Shown piece after piece: positions 24,855 through 32,929 of a DNA stretch of 64,000 nucleotides; position 1 is the stretch's first letter, and the number at the start of each line of letters is the position of its first letter. The position numbers and the translations under genes were made by a program. The stretch is from Paenibacillus oryzae (GTDB taxonomy: Bacteria > Bacillota > Bacilli > Paenibacillales > Paenibacillaceae). The notes beneath the pieces are model-generated. The model had not been told where the DNA came from. It made no database searches and was given only the letters and a program-made list of their open reading frames with translations. The stretch spans positions 124,001 through 188,000 of the forward strand of contig NZ_LYPA01000071.1 in the NCBI RefSeq assembly GCF_001675045.1, written 5' to 3'.

Positions 24855-26710
24855 AACAGCAGCTCCTTTCCTGCAGCAGCTATCAACAACAAAACAAGCA
24901 GCGCCAGCGCAATCCAGCCGTATTTTCTTTTTCCCGGCTTACCAAAGTCCCTTATCGTTCGCCCCGATAGTTTTGCGCCCGATGAAAGAAAACTGGCCGT
25001 TCCGGCGGAAAGCGCACTCTCCATTCCCCTAACTATAAACTTAAAGGCAATCAATAACACATACGGCACTATAACCAGCAGCTTGTCCAGCCAAGCTTCG
25101 ATAACAAGCAAAACACGCGTAAAGCTATAGCTTCGCGCATCTGCTTGTCCTTGCAGCTCCTGCTTGCCATCTGCCGCTTTGCTTCTGGAATAATGACGGC
25201 GCCAGGCAGCATAACAGCCACTCAAAGCAACAAAAGGCGATACGGCGGACAGCCCCCAATTAACCTGCTGCAAGGAAGTCCCCGGCGTCAGCCAGCCGGA
25301 CACCGCTTCACGCCAATTTACAACAGTTAAACCGAATCCCAATACAAGTAGCAGAAGAATCACGACAGGCAGCTTCTCCATCAGGAAGGCCCATCTGAGC
25401 TTCAAGTCCTTTGGGTCCTCCTTTTTGGAGGAAGACGTTCCGGCGAGCATCGCGTTGGTTACAGCAAAGGCCAGCCCAAAGCCGGAGACAAGCAGCCCCG
25501 CTGCAAGCAGGGGACTAACCTCCAGCGCGGCAGAAAAAACCGCCCCCCTGGTTTCGTAACCTGCAATTGGCAGCAGACCTGACAACCCAGCTCCTCCAAT
25601 CACCGCACCCGCCACGGCAACAGCACCGAAGCGCGAGCTGCCGCATAGCGCAAAAACAAGCAAGCTGGAATAAATCATAAGGAATAACAAAGCCAAATTG
25701 CCTTCTGCCCGCAGCCCCATGCCAAAAACACTGAATAAAAAGCCGCCTTGGCTTATCCATACATAACCAAGCATGATACGGCTATCCCGTTGTGCCAGGG
25801 CGAATAAGGCTGCAACAGCAGCAGTGCCTCCACCCGTCCACATCAGGACATCCATTGCGGCGGGCGACGCCCGAAAAAGATCATAGGCCCGGGCAATCAT
25901 AAATACGCCTGCCGTTCCCATCAGGCCAAGCCCGATAACGGAGGCCGCTGAAGCCGGGTTTCGAAGTAAGCCCGGCAGCCAGCCGTGGAGCGGAAGCTGA
26001 GCGGCTTGACCGGCAGCTCCCAGAAATAACAGCAGCGCGCTTGCCGTGGCAATACCTGTCGCCGTCAAGCCGCTCCGCCCCTCGAACACGCTTTCCAGCG
26101 TAGTGAAATCCAGGCCATGATCGGGCATATACCAGAATAATAGAAGCAGCGCGGCAATAAAACCGGCGTTCCCGATAGCAATAGAGAGAAATGCCTTGAA
26201 CAGAGCATCCTTAGTCCCGTTTTGCCAATAACGGAGTCCTGCCATGAGCAGCACGCTTGTTCCGGCAATTTGCCATAATACAAAAAAAGTGAACAAGCTA
26301 TCGCTTATCGCAAGACCCGACATAGCAAAGGCAAACAGGGACAAATAATTCTGCCATGCGCTTTGTTCGCCATCTGGCTCTGTTTTCTTGACTGCCGACC
26401 ACAAACCCGCCAGCATAATAAGCAGCATGAAGGCGCAAAGCACCACTGAATTAAAGCCCGTAACCTCAAAGCCCATCCGCAAGCGGTAACTATCCAGCGT
26501 GATCCAGTCAAAGCTGTATGTATAATCCAAGGCGCCGCCCGAGGCTCGCTCCATCAGCACCAGCACGGACAAAATAAAAGCCGACACATACGCTGTCATC
26601 GCGAGCAGTGAAGCCAGCTTCCTGTAGCTCCTGCCCAGTGCGGTCTGCAGCAGAAAAGCGGCAAACGGAAGCAGCGGAACGATCCAGGCCGCTTTTGCAT
26701 ACATATCCAT
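24851..26710 (-). CDS. nuoL: NuoL-like subunit with degenerate proton-pathway residues
   Basis: A 619-residue, strongly hydrophobic protein recognisable as NuoL/antiporter family by GAAGQAAQLPLHGWLPG then MGTAGVFMIARAYDLF. In normal NuoL this region reads GxxGKSAQxPLxxWLxDAMxGPTPVSALIHAATMV. Here the Lys is Gln, the Asp is Gly, and the His is lost. The essential WEG Glu appears as Gln (FVLWQIAG) and the IGD Asp as Asn (IGNAG). The start ATG at 26710 has AGGAGG 6 nt upstream; a longer ORF upstream lacks a good site. First gene of the cluster, overlapping nuoM. A proton pump of the standard kind is doubtful. Confidence 0.72.
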   Translation of the reverse strand: MDMYAKAAWIVPLLPFAAFLLQTALGRSYRKLASLLAMTAYVSAFILSVLVLMERASGGALDYTYSFDWITLDSYRLRMGFEVTGFNSVVLCAFMLLIMLAGLWSAVKKTEPDGEQSAWQNYLSLFAFAMSGLAISDSLFTFFVLWQIAGTSVLLMAGLRYWQNGTKDALFKAFLSIAIGNAGFIAALLLLFWYMPDHGLDFTTLESVFEGRSGLTATGIATASALLLFLGAAGQAAQLPLHGWLPGLLRNPASAASVIGLGLMGTAGVFMIARAYDLFRASPAAMDVLMWTGGGTAAVAALFALAQRDSRIMLGYVWISQGGFLFSVFGMGLRAEGNLALLFLMIYSSLLVFALCGSSRFGAVAVAGAVIGGAGLSGLLPIAGYETRGAVFSAALEVSPLLAAGLLVSGFGLAFAVTNAMLAGTSSSKKEDPKDLKLRWAFLMEKLPVVILLLLVLGFGLTVVNWREAVSGWLTPGTSLQQVNWGLSAVSPFVALSGCYAAWRRHYSRSKAADGKQELQGQADARSYSFTRVLLVIEAWLDKLLVIVPYVLLIAFKFIVRGMESALSAGTASFLSSGAKLSGRTIRDFGKPGKRKYGWIALALLVLLLIAAAGKELLL

Positions 26711-27063
26711 GTCCGCCCTCCTCTCTTCCAAATGGTCGCTATCGTATCGTGAAATAAAAACAAAAGGGCCGAGCAATTTTTCAGTCGCAGCGGCCCGGAA
26801 ATATGACAATAACAGGGTCCTTTTTCCCCTTTACAATTATAGCAAAAGCTCCAACACCCGTCTATGTTTCCGTCGATTCCTGCACGCTGGAGGCGTCGCT
26901 CCCCCCAGGCACGGAATAGGAACCTTCAGCTCCTGGCGGCATTGCACCGTGCTTGTCCATACCGTGTCGTCATTCAACAATTTACGCATAAAAGCTAAGG
27001 CCGATCTCATTCCCCTTCAAGGAAAGAGCTCTGCCTTATCTGTTGGAAGACTATTGGCATGGC

Positions 27064-29286
27064 TTAACGAAGGCGGTTTTTGGTAAGCCGGAATTGGCCG
27101 ATTAGCAGCTGGAGCTGCCTCGTTACCGCCTCTACGCTTTGGGAGGTTTGCTGCACATTGTCCATTTCGGCGGTCAATTCCGTTACTTTTCCCTCTACAT
27201 CGGCGGATACCTCTCTATTCTCGCGGCTCACCAGCGCAATATTTTCAAGAAGGCCAACCACTTCGTTTACCGCTTCCGTTTTTCGCTTATCGGCGCTTCC
27301 GGCTTCGGCCAGCGTATTCATTGCCGCAGCTATAAGCTGACTGCCTTCTTCAACGACCTTCGTTCCTTCTTCCATAGAGGAAAATGCCCTTTTTGCTCCC
27401 GCATAGATGTTTTGTGTGATGGCATGCACTTCCTCCGTCGACTCCTTGGTTGAATTGGCCAGCTTGCGGATTTCATTGGCAACCACGGCAAAGCCCTTTC
27501 CTTGCTCTCCAACTCGTGCAGCCTCAATCGACGCATTAAGCGCAAGCAGATTGGTTTGAGCGGAAATTTGCTGAATGACTCCCAATACAGCTTGAATCTG
27601 CTGTACGGTTTCCATAAAGCTATGTACCGTTGCATTGGTTTCTCCGACCTTAAGGGAGATCTGGTTCATTTTTTCCCCTATTCGATCCACCTCGGATTGT
27701 GCGACGCCAATCTGGGCGGCAGCCTGCTCCTCAAGCCCAAGCAGCGTTTGACGCATGGCATCTGCCGCTTCCTTAGCCGTTTCGATATCCTGAAGCTGTA
27801 GCCTGATGCTGCCTATCATGTCGGTTATGCGGCGGTTAACTTCACCTGTAGAGCTTACGGTGTTGGCTGCCGAGTCCGCCATAGCAACCTGACTGGCAGA
27901 AACATCCGCGGTCGCCAGCTTCACCTGCAGCATAATCCCTTCAAGCGAATCCATCATGTTGTTCATCCACTTCGCAATATCCTTAAGCTCATCGTTGTCA
28001 AAATGCTGGAGCGGCAGCCGCTGCGTCAAATCGCCTTTTCCCTCCGCATTCATTCGGATAAAGCGGGTCAAGGAGCGAATGTGCCGAACAAGACGCGTAT
28101 CCTCCTTGCGTTTAAAAGGACCTATCCCGACCAGACCTGTCAGCAAAGCCAGCAAGCCTGCGGCTCCGCCCAATTGCCAAGCCGATAAATGATCCCCTGC
28201 CATGCCGGCAAAGACGGCAATAACGATAGCCGGAAGCCAAACCTGCAGGAGGCTTAACCTGCGCTGCCGCCAGCCAAGACTTCTAAGCCGATAGACCTCC
28301 TCCAGATCACCTTCGCACATCATTCCCCATTGGTCGGGACAATGAGGAAGCTGGAACGTTACTCCCTTTCCAATTACCGGAATATGTCTGTAATCGGAGT
28401 AGCCGGGAAACGCAACATCCAGATTGCTGCCGTTGGCGATTGTTTTGGCGACGCCGGGATGCAGCTCGCCGGTTGCGGGGTCCGTAAAAAGCAGCTCAAG
28501 CTCGGTATGCTCACGAACGGAGACAGTCCCCCATTTTGTCGTTACGCCATCCTTCAAATTTTCGCCATGCGTAAACGTCCGGTCCTCAAAGCGGCTGCGC
28601 GACAGAGCTGTACCCGGCTTTATGCCCCGCTCCAGCCCGGGCTTCGCCATAAAAACATAATTATCTCCTGAATCGGGGTAAATATGGCCGGATTCACGCT
28701 GAATCAAATCTCCAATGACATCATTGGGGATGCGTCCGCAGAGCGTAGCTACAGCTTTATTTTGTACATGAATGGAATACATGAAGGTTAATGTCATCGC
28801 ATCGTGGAAGGAAGAGCTTCTGGGTCCTATTGTGAGGGTCATGGGGTCTGAATAAGGGCCAAACAAGCAGTGCTGCTTTGACTCCGCCGACAAGTATTGC
28901 AGGCCTTGGGCCAAGGGGCTGTCCTTGCTGTAATGGGCGCCGATATGTGACGTGAAGGTGGAGGCCAATACAGTTCCTGCTTCATCCATTAAAAATAATT
29001 CCGTAACATCCGTCGCTCTGGAGTAGGTCATTCTCATGAGGTCTGTCATTCTCCCCAGCCACTCCGGGGATAGTTCTTGTTCGACGGACAGGGGCATATG
29101 TTCCTGAATCCTTTGGCCCAGCCGTTCGATTAATAACCACTGACTGGAGGCCCAGCTCATTAGCAGCTCCTTGCGGGTATCGGCGAACCCCTCAAAGGTT
29201 TGCTCGACATCCACTTTTAAATCCTTGTTAAGTTGCCAGGATATCCATAATGGAAACCCCGTCTTAAAGCCCAGCCAATCATACAT
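27064..29286 (-). CDS. Methyl-accepting chemotaxis-type receptor
   Basis: A 740-residue receptor. The C-terminal signalling domain (about 500-740) has the conserved hairpin tip region IQQISAQTNLLALNASIEAA and VVANEIRKLANSTKEST. A HAMP-like stretch precedes it (MNAEGKGDLTQRL). The sensory part is unusual: about 350 residues precede the only two membrane segments (about 360-410, VWLPAIVIAVFAGMAG and LGGAAGLLALLTGLVG). There is no signal peptide or first transmembrane helix. The N-terminal part includes Cache/PAS-like LFLMDEAGTVLAST. The ATG at 29286 has GGAGGGGAGCGGC upstream. No che genes are nearby. Confidence 0.8.
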   Translation of the reverse strand: MYDWLGFKTGFPLWISWQLNKDLKVDVEQTFEGFADTRKELLMSWASSQWLLIERLGQRIQEHMPLSVEQELSPEWLGRMTDLMRMTYSRATDVTELFLMDEAGTVLASTFTSHIGAHYSKDSPLAQGLQYLSAESKQHCLFGPYSDPMTLTIGPRSSSFHDAMTLTFMYSIHVQNKAVATLCGRIPNDVIGDLIQRESGHIYPDSGDNYVFMAKPGLERGIKPGTALSRSRFEDRTFTHGENLKDGVTTKWGTVSVREHTELELLFTDPATGELHPGVAKTIANGSNLDVAFPGYSDYRHIPVIGKGVTFQLPHCPDQWGMMCEGDLEEVYRLRSLGWRQRRLSLLQVWLPAIVIAVFAGMAGDHLSAWQLGGAAGLLALLTGLVGIGPFKRKEDTRLVRHIRSLTRFIRMNAEGKGDLTQRLPLQHFDNDELKDIAKWMNNMMDSLEGIMLQVKLATADVSASQVAMADSAANTVSSTGEVNRRITDMIGSIRLQLQDIETAKEAADAMRQTLLGLEEQAAAQIGVAQSEVDRIGEKMNQISLKVGETNATVHSFMETVQQIQAVLGVIQQISAQTNLLALNASIEAARVGEQGKGFAVVANEIRKLANSTKESTEEVHAITQNIYAGAKRAFSSMEEGTKVVEEGSQLIAAAMNTLAEAGSADKRKTEAVNEVVGLLENIALVSRENREVSADVEGKVTELTAEMDNVQQTSQSVEAVTRQLQLLIGQFRLTKNRLR

Positions 29287-29787
29287 GCCGCTCCCCTCCA
29301 TCTCTGCGAGTGATAAGCTTGACTTCACTTATCTCTTTGTATGTGAACTATCTTAACATAATCATTTGTTTTTTTGTGATAATTTTATAATTTATTTGTC
29401 GAAATATGTATGAACAATATCGCATACGAGGTGTCTGCAAGTAGTACCATGGTCGGAAGCTAGCTGCGCGCTACGGATATTCTTGACCTTTAAAGGCTGG
29501 ATTTGATGAAATGTGCATTTGTAATGGTCAGGCATGACCGTAAGAGCTTAGATTCAGCCCCAAAACGCGGCTTTTTAGCGTCTAAAGGACACGGGTGACC
29601 GTTGCTCAAAGCTAATGTGTCCATTTGAGGCTCTAACGGTCATCGGTGACGGCAGGTGGGACTGCATACGGGTAAACGGCAGCTATCGACGTCCATTTTG
29701 AGAAGAAGGTTACCGTCTTCCGTATTCAACACTCTTGCTCGATGAAATCAAGCGCTGATTAAACGGTTGAGCCGATTTTTTTCACGC
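29287..29787. other. Non-coding region between the receptor gene and atpC
   Basis: About 500 bp without a convincing ORF. The first 120 bp are very AT-rich and likely hold the receptor promoter. Further on there are loosely repeated GGTCA/TGACC and CGGTGAC words (about 29525-29665), including GGTCAGGCATGACC, but I cannot assign them to a known element. Confidence 0.45.
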
Positions 29788-29827
29788 AAAAAACCTGCAA
29801 TATCCGGTTGGACATCACAGGTTTTTT
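29788..29827 (-). terminator. Terminator of the atp operon
   Basis: AAAAAACCTG (29788-29797) pairs with CAGGTTTTTT (29818-29827), with an inner TATCC/GGACA pairing. On the minus strand it ends in six Ts. It lies 18 nt past the atpC stop. Confidence 0.8.
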
Positions 29828-29845
29828 CAGGCTGTTAGCCTTTAT

Positions 29846-30244
29846 TTATTTGCCCCGCACATGAAGGCGGTTCATCGCGCGCTGCAGAGCCATCTCTGCA
29901 CGCCGGAAGTCAACCTCATCGCGTCTGGCAGCTAACCGCTGCTCCGCACGCTGCTTGGCAGCTTCGGCACGCTCGATATTAATATCTCTGGCAAGCTCCG
30001 CACTTTCCGCAAGAATAATGATTTTATCCTTGCGGACTTCTACAAAGCCGCCGTTTACGGCTACGATATCAACAGTGCCATTGCGTTTGATCGTTACGGG
30101 AGCGATGCGAAGCGGAGTAACAAGCGGAATATGGTTTGGCAATATGCCAAGCTCGCCTTCCACGCCTGTAACCACAACCATGTTCGCCGTCTCTTCGTAG
30201 ACCTTGCGCTCAGGCGTTACGATTTCTACCAAAAAGGTACTCAT
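29846..30244 (-). CDS. atpC: F-type ATP synthase epsilon subunit
   Basis: A 132-residue central-stalk subunit, with the beta-sandwich start FLVEIVTPERKVYEETANMV and LPNHIPLVTPL, followed by the two-helix C-terminal domain (RAEAAKQRAEQRLAARRDEV). It regulates ATP hydrolysis. Length and motifs are normal. It is separated from atpD by an unusual 205-nt spacer holding a repeat element. Last gene of the atp operon. Confidence 0.93.
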   Translation of the reverse strand: MSTFLVEIVTPERKVYEETANMVVVTGVEGELGILPNHIPLVTPLRIAPVTIKRNGTVDIVAVNGGFVEVRKDKIIILAESAELARDINIERAEAAKQRAEQRLAARRDEVDFRRAEMALQRAMNRLHVRGK

Positions 30245-30277
30245 GTGGATTCCTCCCGCCTTTCGCTATTAGTTCAT

Positions 30278-30443
30278 GTTCAAAAAGTACGGTTTTCAGT
30301 ACCGAGAAGATGGGATGAAGCTAGAAATGGAGGAGCGGAGCGTAGTTTTAGCTACGTGAGCACCGGACATTTCGGCTGAATCCCATATTCGACGCTGACT
30401 ATGCCGCTTGGCATACTTCGTAATGGAAATTGGACTTTTTGAC
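30278..30443. repeat. Structured repeat-like element between atpD and atpC
   Basis: A 166-bp segment bounded by inverted ends GTTCAAAAAGT (30278-30288) and ACTTTTTGAC (30434-30443). Inside is a nested hairpin: ATGGGAT/ATCCCAT (30310/30380), GAAATG/CATTTC (30324/30368) and CGTAG/CTACG (30341/30352). The gap between atpD and atpC is usually 20-40 nt, so this looks like an inserted palindromic repeat or MITE that became part of the operon mRNA. I have seen similar sequences as dispersed repeats in Paenibacillus genomes, but cannot verify that here. Confidence 0.6.
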
Positions 30444-30449
30444 CGACCT

Positions 30450-31853
30450 CTAAAGCGTGCTGGCTTTCTCCACGGCTTCTTCAATGACACCTACATAACG
30501 GAAAGCTTCTTCCGGAAGATGGTCATATTTGCCCTCGAGAATTTCCTTAAAGCTGCGAACCGATTCTTTAACCGGCACGTATTTGCCTTTAATGCCTGTA
30601 AACGGCTCGGCAACGTGGAACGGCTGAGACAGGAACAATTGGATTCTGCGCGCGCGCGCAACTGTAATCTTGTCTTCTTCGCTAAGCTCGTCCATACCGA
30701 GGATCGCGATAATATCTTGAAGCTCTTTGTAGCGTTGAAGAATTTTCTTAACGCCTTGAGCAACATTGTAATGCTCTTCGCCAAGCACATCCGGGTTCAG
30801 GATACGGGAAGACGAAGCAAGCGGGTCAACCGCTGGGAAGATACCCATTTCGGAAATTTTACGCTCCAGGTTTGTCGTTGCGTCCAAGTGGGCAAACGTT
30901 GTTGCAGGAGCCGGATCCGTATAGTCATCCGCAGGAACGTAGATCGCCTGAATGGATGTTACGGAACCTTTTTTCGTCGAAGTAATACGCTCTTGCAGCT
31001 GGCCCATTTCTGTTGCCAGGGTTGGCTGGTAGCCTACCGCGGAAGGCATACGTCCGAGAAGGGCGGATACCTCGGAGCCTGCTTGCGTGAAACGGAAGAT
31101 ATTGTCGACGAACAGCAATACGTCGCGGCCTTCTTCATCACGGAAAAACTCCGCCATGGTCAGACCTGTCAAAGCTACGCGTTGACGCGCGCCCGGCGGT
31201 TCGTTCATTTGTCCGAATACCATTGCCGTTTTGGACAATACGCCGGAGTCTTTCATCTCATGATACAAGTCATTGCCTTCGCGAGTACGCTCGCCTACGC
31301 CGGCAAATACGGAAATACCGCCATGCTCCTGGGCAATGTTGTTGATAAGCTCTTGGATGGTAACCGTTTTACCTACGCCAGCGCCGCCGAACAGGCCGAT
31401 TTTACCGCCTTTGGCGTATGGAGCAAGCAAGTCGATAACCTTGATGCCGGTTTCCAGAATTTCGGATTGCGTCGACAGCTCGTCGAACGCAGGCGCTTGA
31501 CGGTGAATTGGCAAATTCACGTCGGAAGTTACATCGCCAGCTTCGTCAATCGGCTCGCCCAGAACGTTAAATACGCGGCCTAGGGTAGCCGTGCCTACTG
31601 GAATCGTAATCGGAGCTCCGGTATCAACGGCCTCCATGCCGCGAACCAGACCATCCGTTGTGCTCATCGCAACGGCACGCACCAGGTTATCGCCGAGATG
31701 AACGGCAACCTCAAGCGTCAGATTGATATCTACACCGCCAGCTGTAGCCGCTTGTTGAATCTTGACGGCGTTCAGAATTTCCGGCAAGTTGCCGCGTTCG
31801 AACTCAAGGTCGACGACCGGGCCCATGACGGATACAACGCGTCCTTTTTTCAT
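30450..31853 (-). CDS. atpD: F-type ATP synthase beta subunit
   Basis: A 467-residue catalytic subunit of F1. Walker A is GGAGVGKT (about residue 155), followed by the GERTREGNDLYHEM motif with the catalytic Glu and the Walker B-like VLLFVDNIFRFTQAGSEVS. The C-terminal DELSEEDK is the beta version of the DELSEED motif. Length and motifs are normal. It is followed by the unusual spacer before atpC. Confidence 0.97.
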   Translation of the reverse strand: MKKGRVVSVMGPVVDLEFERGNLPEILNAVKIQQAATAGGVDINLTLEVAVHLGDNLVRAVAMSTTDGLVRGMEAVDTGAPITIPVGTATLGRVFNVLGEPIDEAGDVTSDVNLPIHRQAPAFDELSTQSEILETGIKVIDLLAPYAKGGKIGLFGGAGVGKTVTIQELINNIAQEHGGISVFAGVGERTREGNDLYHEMKDSGVLSKTAMVFGQMNEPPGARQRVALTGLTMAEFFRDEEGRDVLLFVDNIFRFTQAGSEVSALLGRMPSAVGYQPTLATEMGQLQERITSTKKGSVTSIQAIYVPADDYTDPAPATTFAHLDATTNLERKISEMGIFPAVDPLASSSRILNPDVLGEEHYNVAQGVKKILQRYKELQDIIAILGMDELSEEDKITVARARRIQLFLSQPFHVAEPFTGIKGKYVPVKESVRSFKEILEGKYDHLPEEAFRYVGVIEEAVEKASTL

Positions 31854-31885
31854 TGCTTTCCCTCCTGCTTCCTTCTTATATGAAC

Positions 31886-32746
31886 TTACGACTGTGCACT
31901 AGCTCCCGCAACGATTTCCGTTATTTCCTGGGTAATCGCAGCCTGACGCGCCCGGTTGTACGTAAGCGTCAGTTGGTTGATCATCGTTGTAGCATTTTTC
32001 GTTGCGCTGCCCATCGCAGTCATACGGGCGCCGAATTCACTTGCTTTGCCGTCTAGCAGGGCGCTGTAGATCAGCGTTTCCGCATATTTAGGCAGCAGTG
32101 CTTCCAACACGCCTTCAGGCGATGGCTCATACTCGTAAGTGGAAACCGTTGCGCCTTCGCTAATCGCATCCAGAGGCAGCAGACGGGTTTCTGTCGGAAT
32201 TTGCGTAAGAGCATTAACGAATTTGTTGTAATAAATGTACAACTCATCGTAGCTGCCGTCTGCAAACATGCTTACCGCCGCAGCTGCAATGGTTTTGATA
32301 TCCGCAAATACGGGAGCATCCGACAAACCGATGACTTCGTCAACCATTGGCATATTGCGCCGGCGGAAGTAATCACGGCCTTTGCGTCCGATAACGAATA
32401 AGGCATATTCATCGCTGGAGGAATGCTTTTGCGCAATGGTTTGCGTCAATTTACGCAAAATATTGGCGTTGTAGCCGCCAGCAAGACCACGATCGGAGGT
32501 AATAACGAGATATCCCGTCTTTTTGATCGGCCGCGATTCCAGCATAGGATGCTTCACATCCGTAGAAGATGCGGCGATGCTGGCAACAACCTCTTTCAGC
32601 TTATCGGCGTAAGGACGCGCCGATACAGCCGCTTCCTGCGCTCTTCTGAGCTTGGAGGCTGCTACCATCTCCATCGCTTTGGTGATTTGCTTCATATTTT
32701 GCTTGCTCTTAATTTCGCGTTTAATATCGCGCATGCCTTTTGCCAT
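31886..32746 (-). CDS. atpG: F-type ATP synthase gamma subunit
   Basis: A 286-residue rotor subunit of F1. The coiled-coil ends are typical: MRDIKREIKSKQNMKQITKA with MEMVAASKLRRAQ at the N-terminus, and MGSATKNATTMINQLTLTYN with RARQAAITQEITEIVAGA at the C-terminus. Normal length. The gap upstream to atpA is 183 nt with several hairpins. Confidence 0.95.
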   Translation of the reverse strand: MAKGMRDIKREIKSKQNMKQITKAMEMVAASKLRRAQEAAVSARPYADKLKEVVASIAASSTDVKHPMLESRPIKKTGYLVITSDRGLAGGYNANILRKLTQTIAQKHSSSDEYALFVIGRKGRDYFRRRNMPMVDEVIGLSDAPVFADIKTIAAAAVSMFADGSYDELYIYYNKFVNALTQIPTETRLLPLDAISEGATVSTYEYEPSPEGVLEALLPKYAETLIYSALLDGKASEFGARMTAMGSATKNATTMINQLTLTYNRARQAAITQEITEIVAGASAQS

Positions 32747-32767
32747 TTCATTTCACCCGCCTTCGTT

Positions 32768-32895
32768 GCCCGGAGCGTAAACTGCCGGGCGTAGTAAAGG
32801 GATCTGCGCAGCATATCCTTTCGGCTGCCCGCGCAGACTGCTGAATTACAGCCTTTTGAAGGCTGACCTGCGTTTAACACGGCCGTGATAAACGC
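32768..32895. other. Cluster of four hairpins in the atpA-atpG spacer
   Basis: Four inverted repeats follow one another: GCCCGG/CCGGGC (32768-32790), TCTGCGC/GCGCAGA (32803-32837), CAGCCTT/AAGGCTG (32849-32865) and a 26-bp near-perfect palindrome centred on CACGGCCGTG (32870-32895). None is followed by a U-tract on the minus strand. They probably fold in the mRNA and may set the stoichiometry or stability of segments of the atp transcript. Confidence 0.6.
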
Positions 32896-32929
32896 ACCGT
32901 TTCAACTTATACTCCCTATGGTTACACTT

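Noticed and set aside
29455..29760. Possible small RNA or repeat with GGTCA words
   Set aside because: The words are loose and irregular and give no consistent fold or terminator, so no call is made.
30408..31583. 391-codon plus-strand open frame opposite atpD
   Set aside because: Shadow of the highly conserved ATP synthase beta gene; no protein family features.
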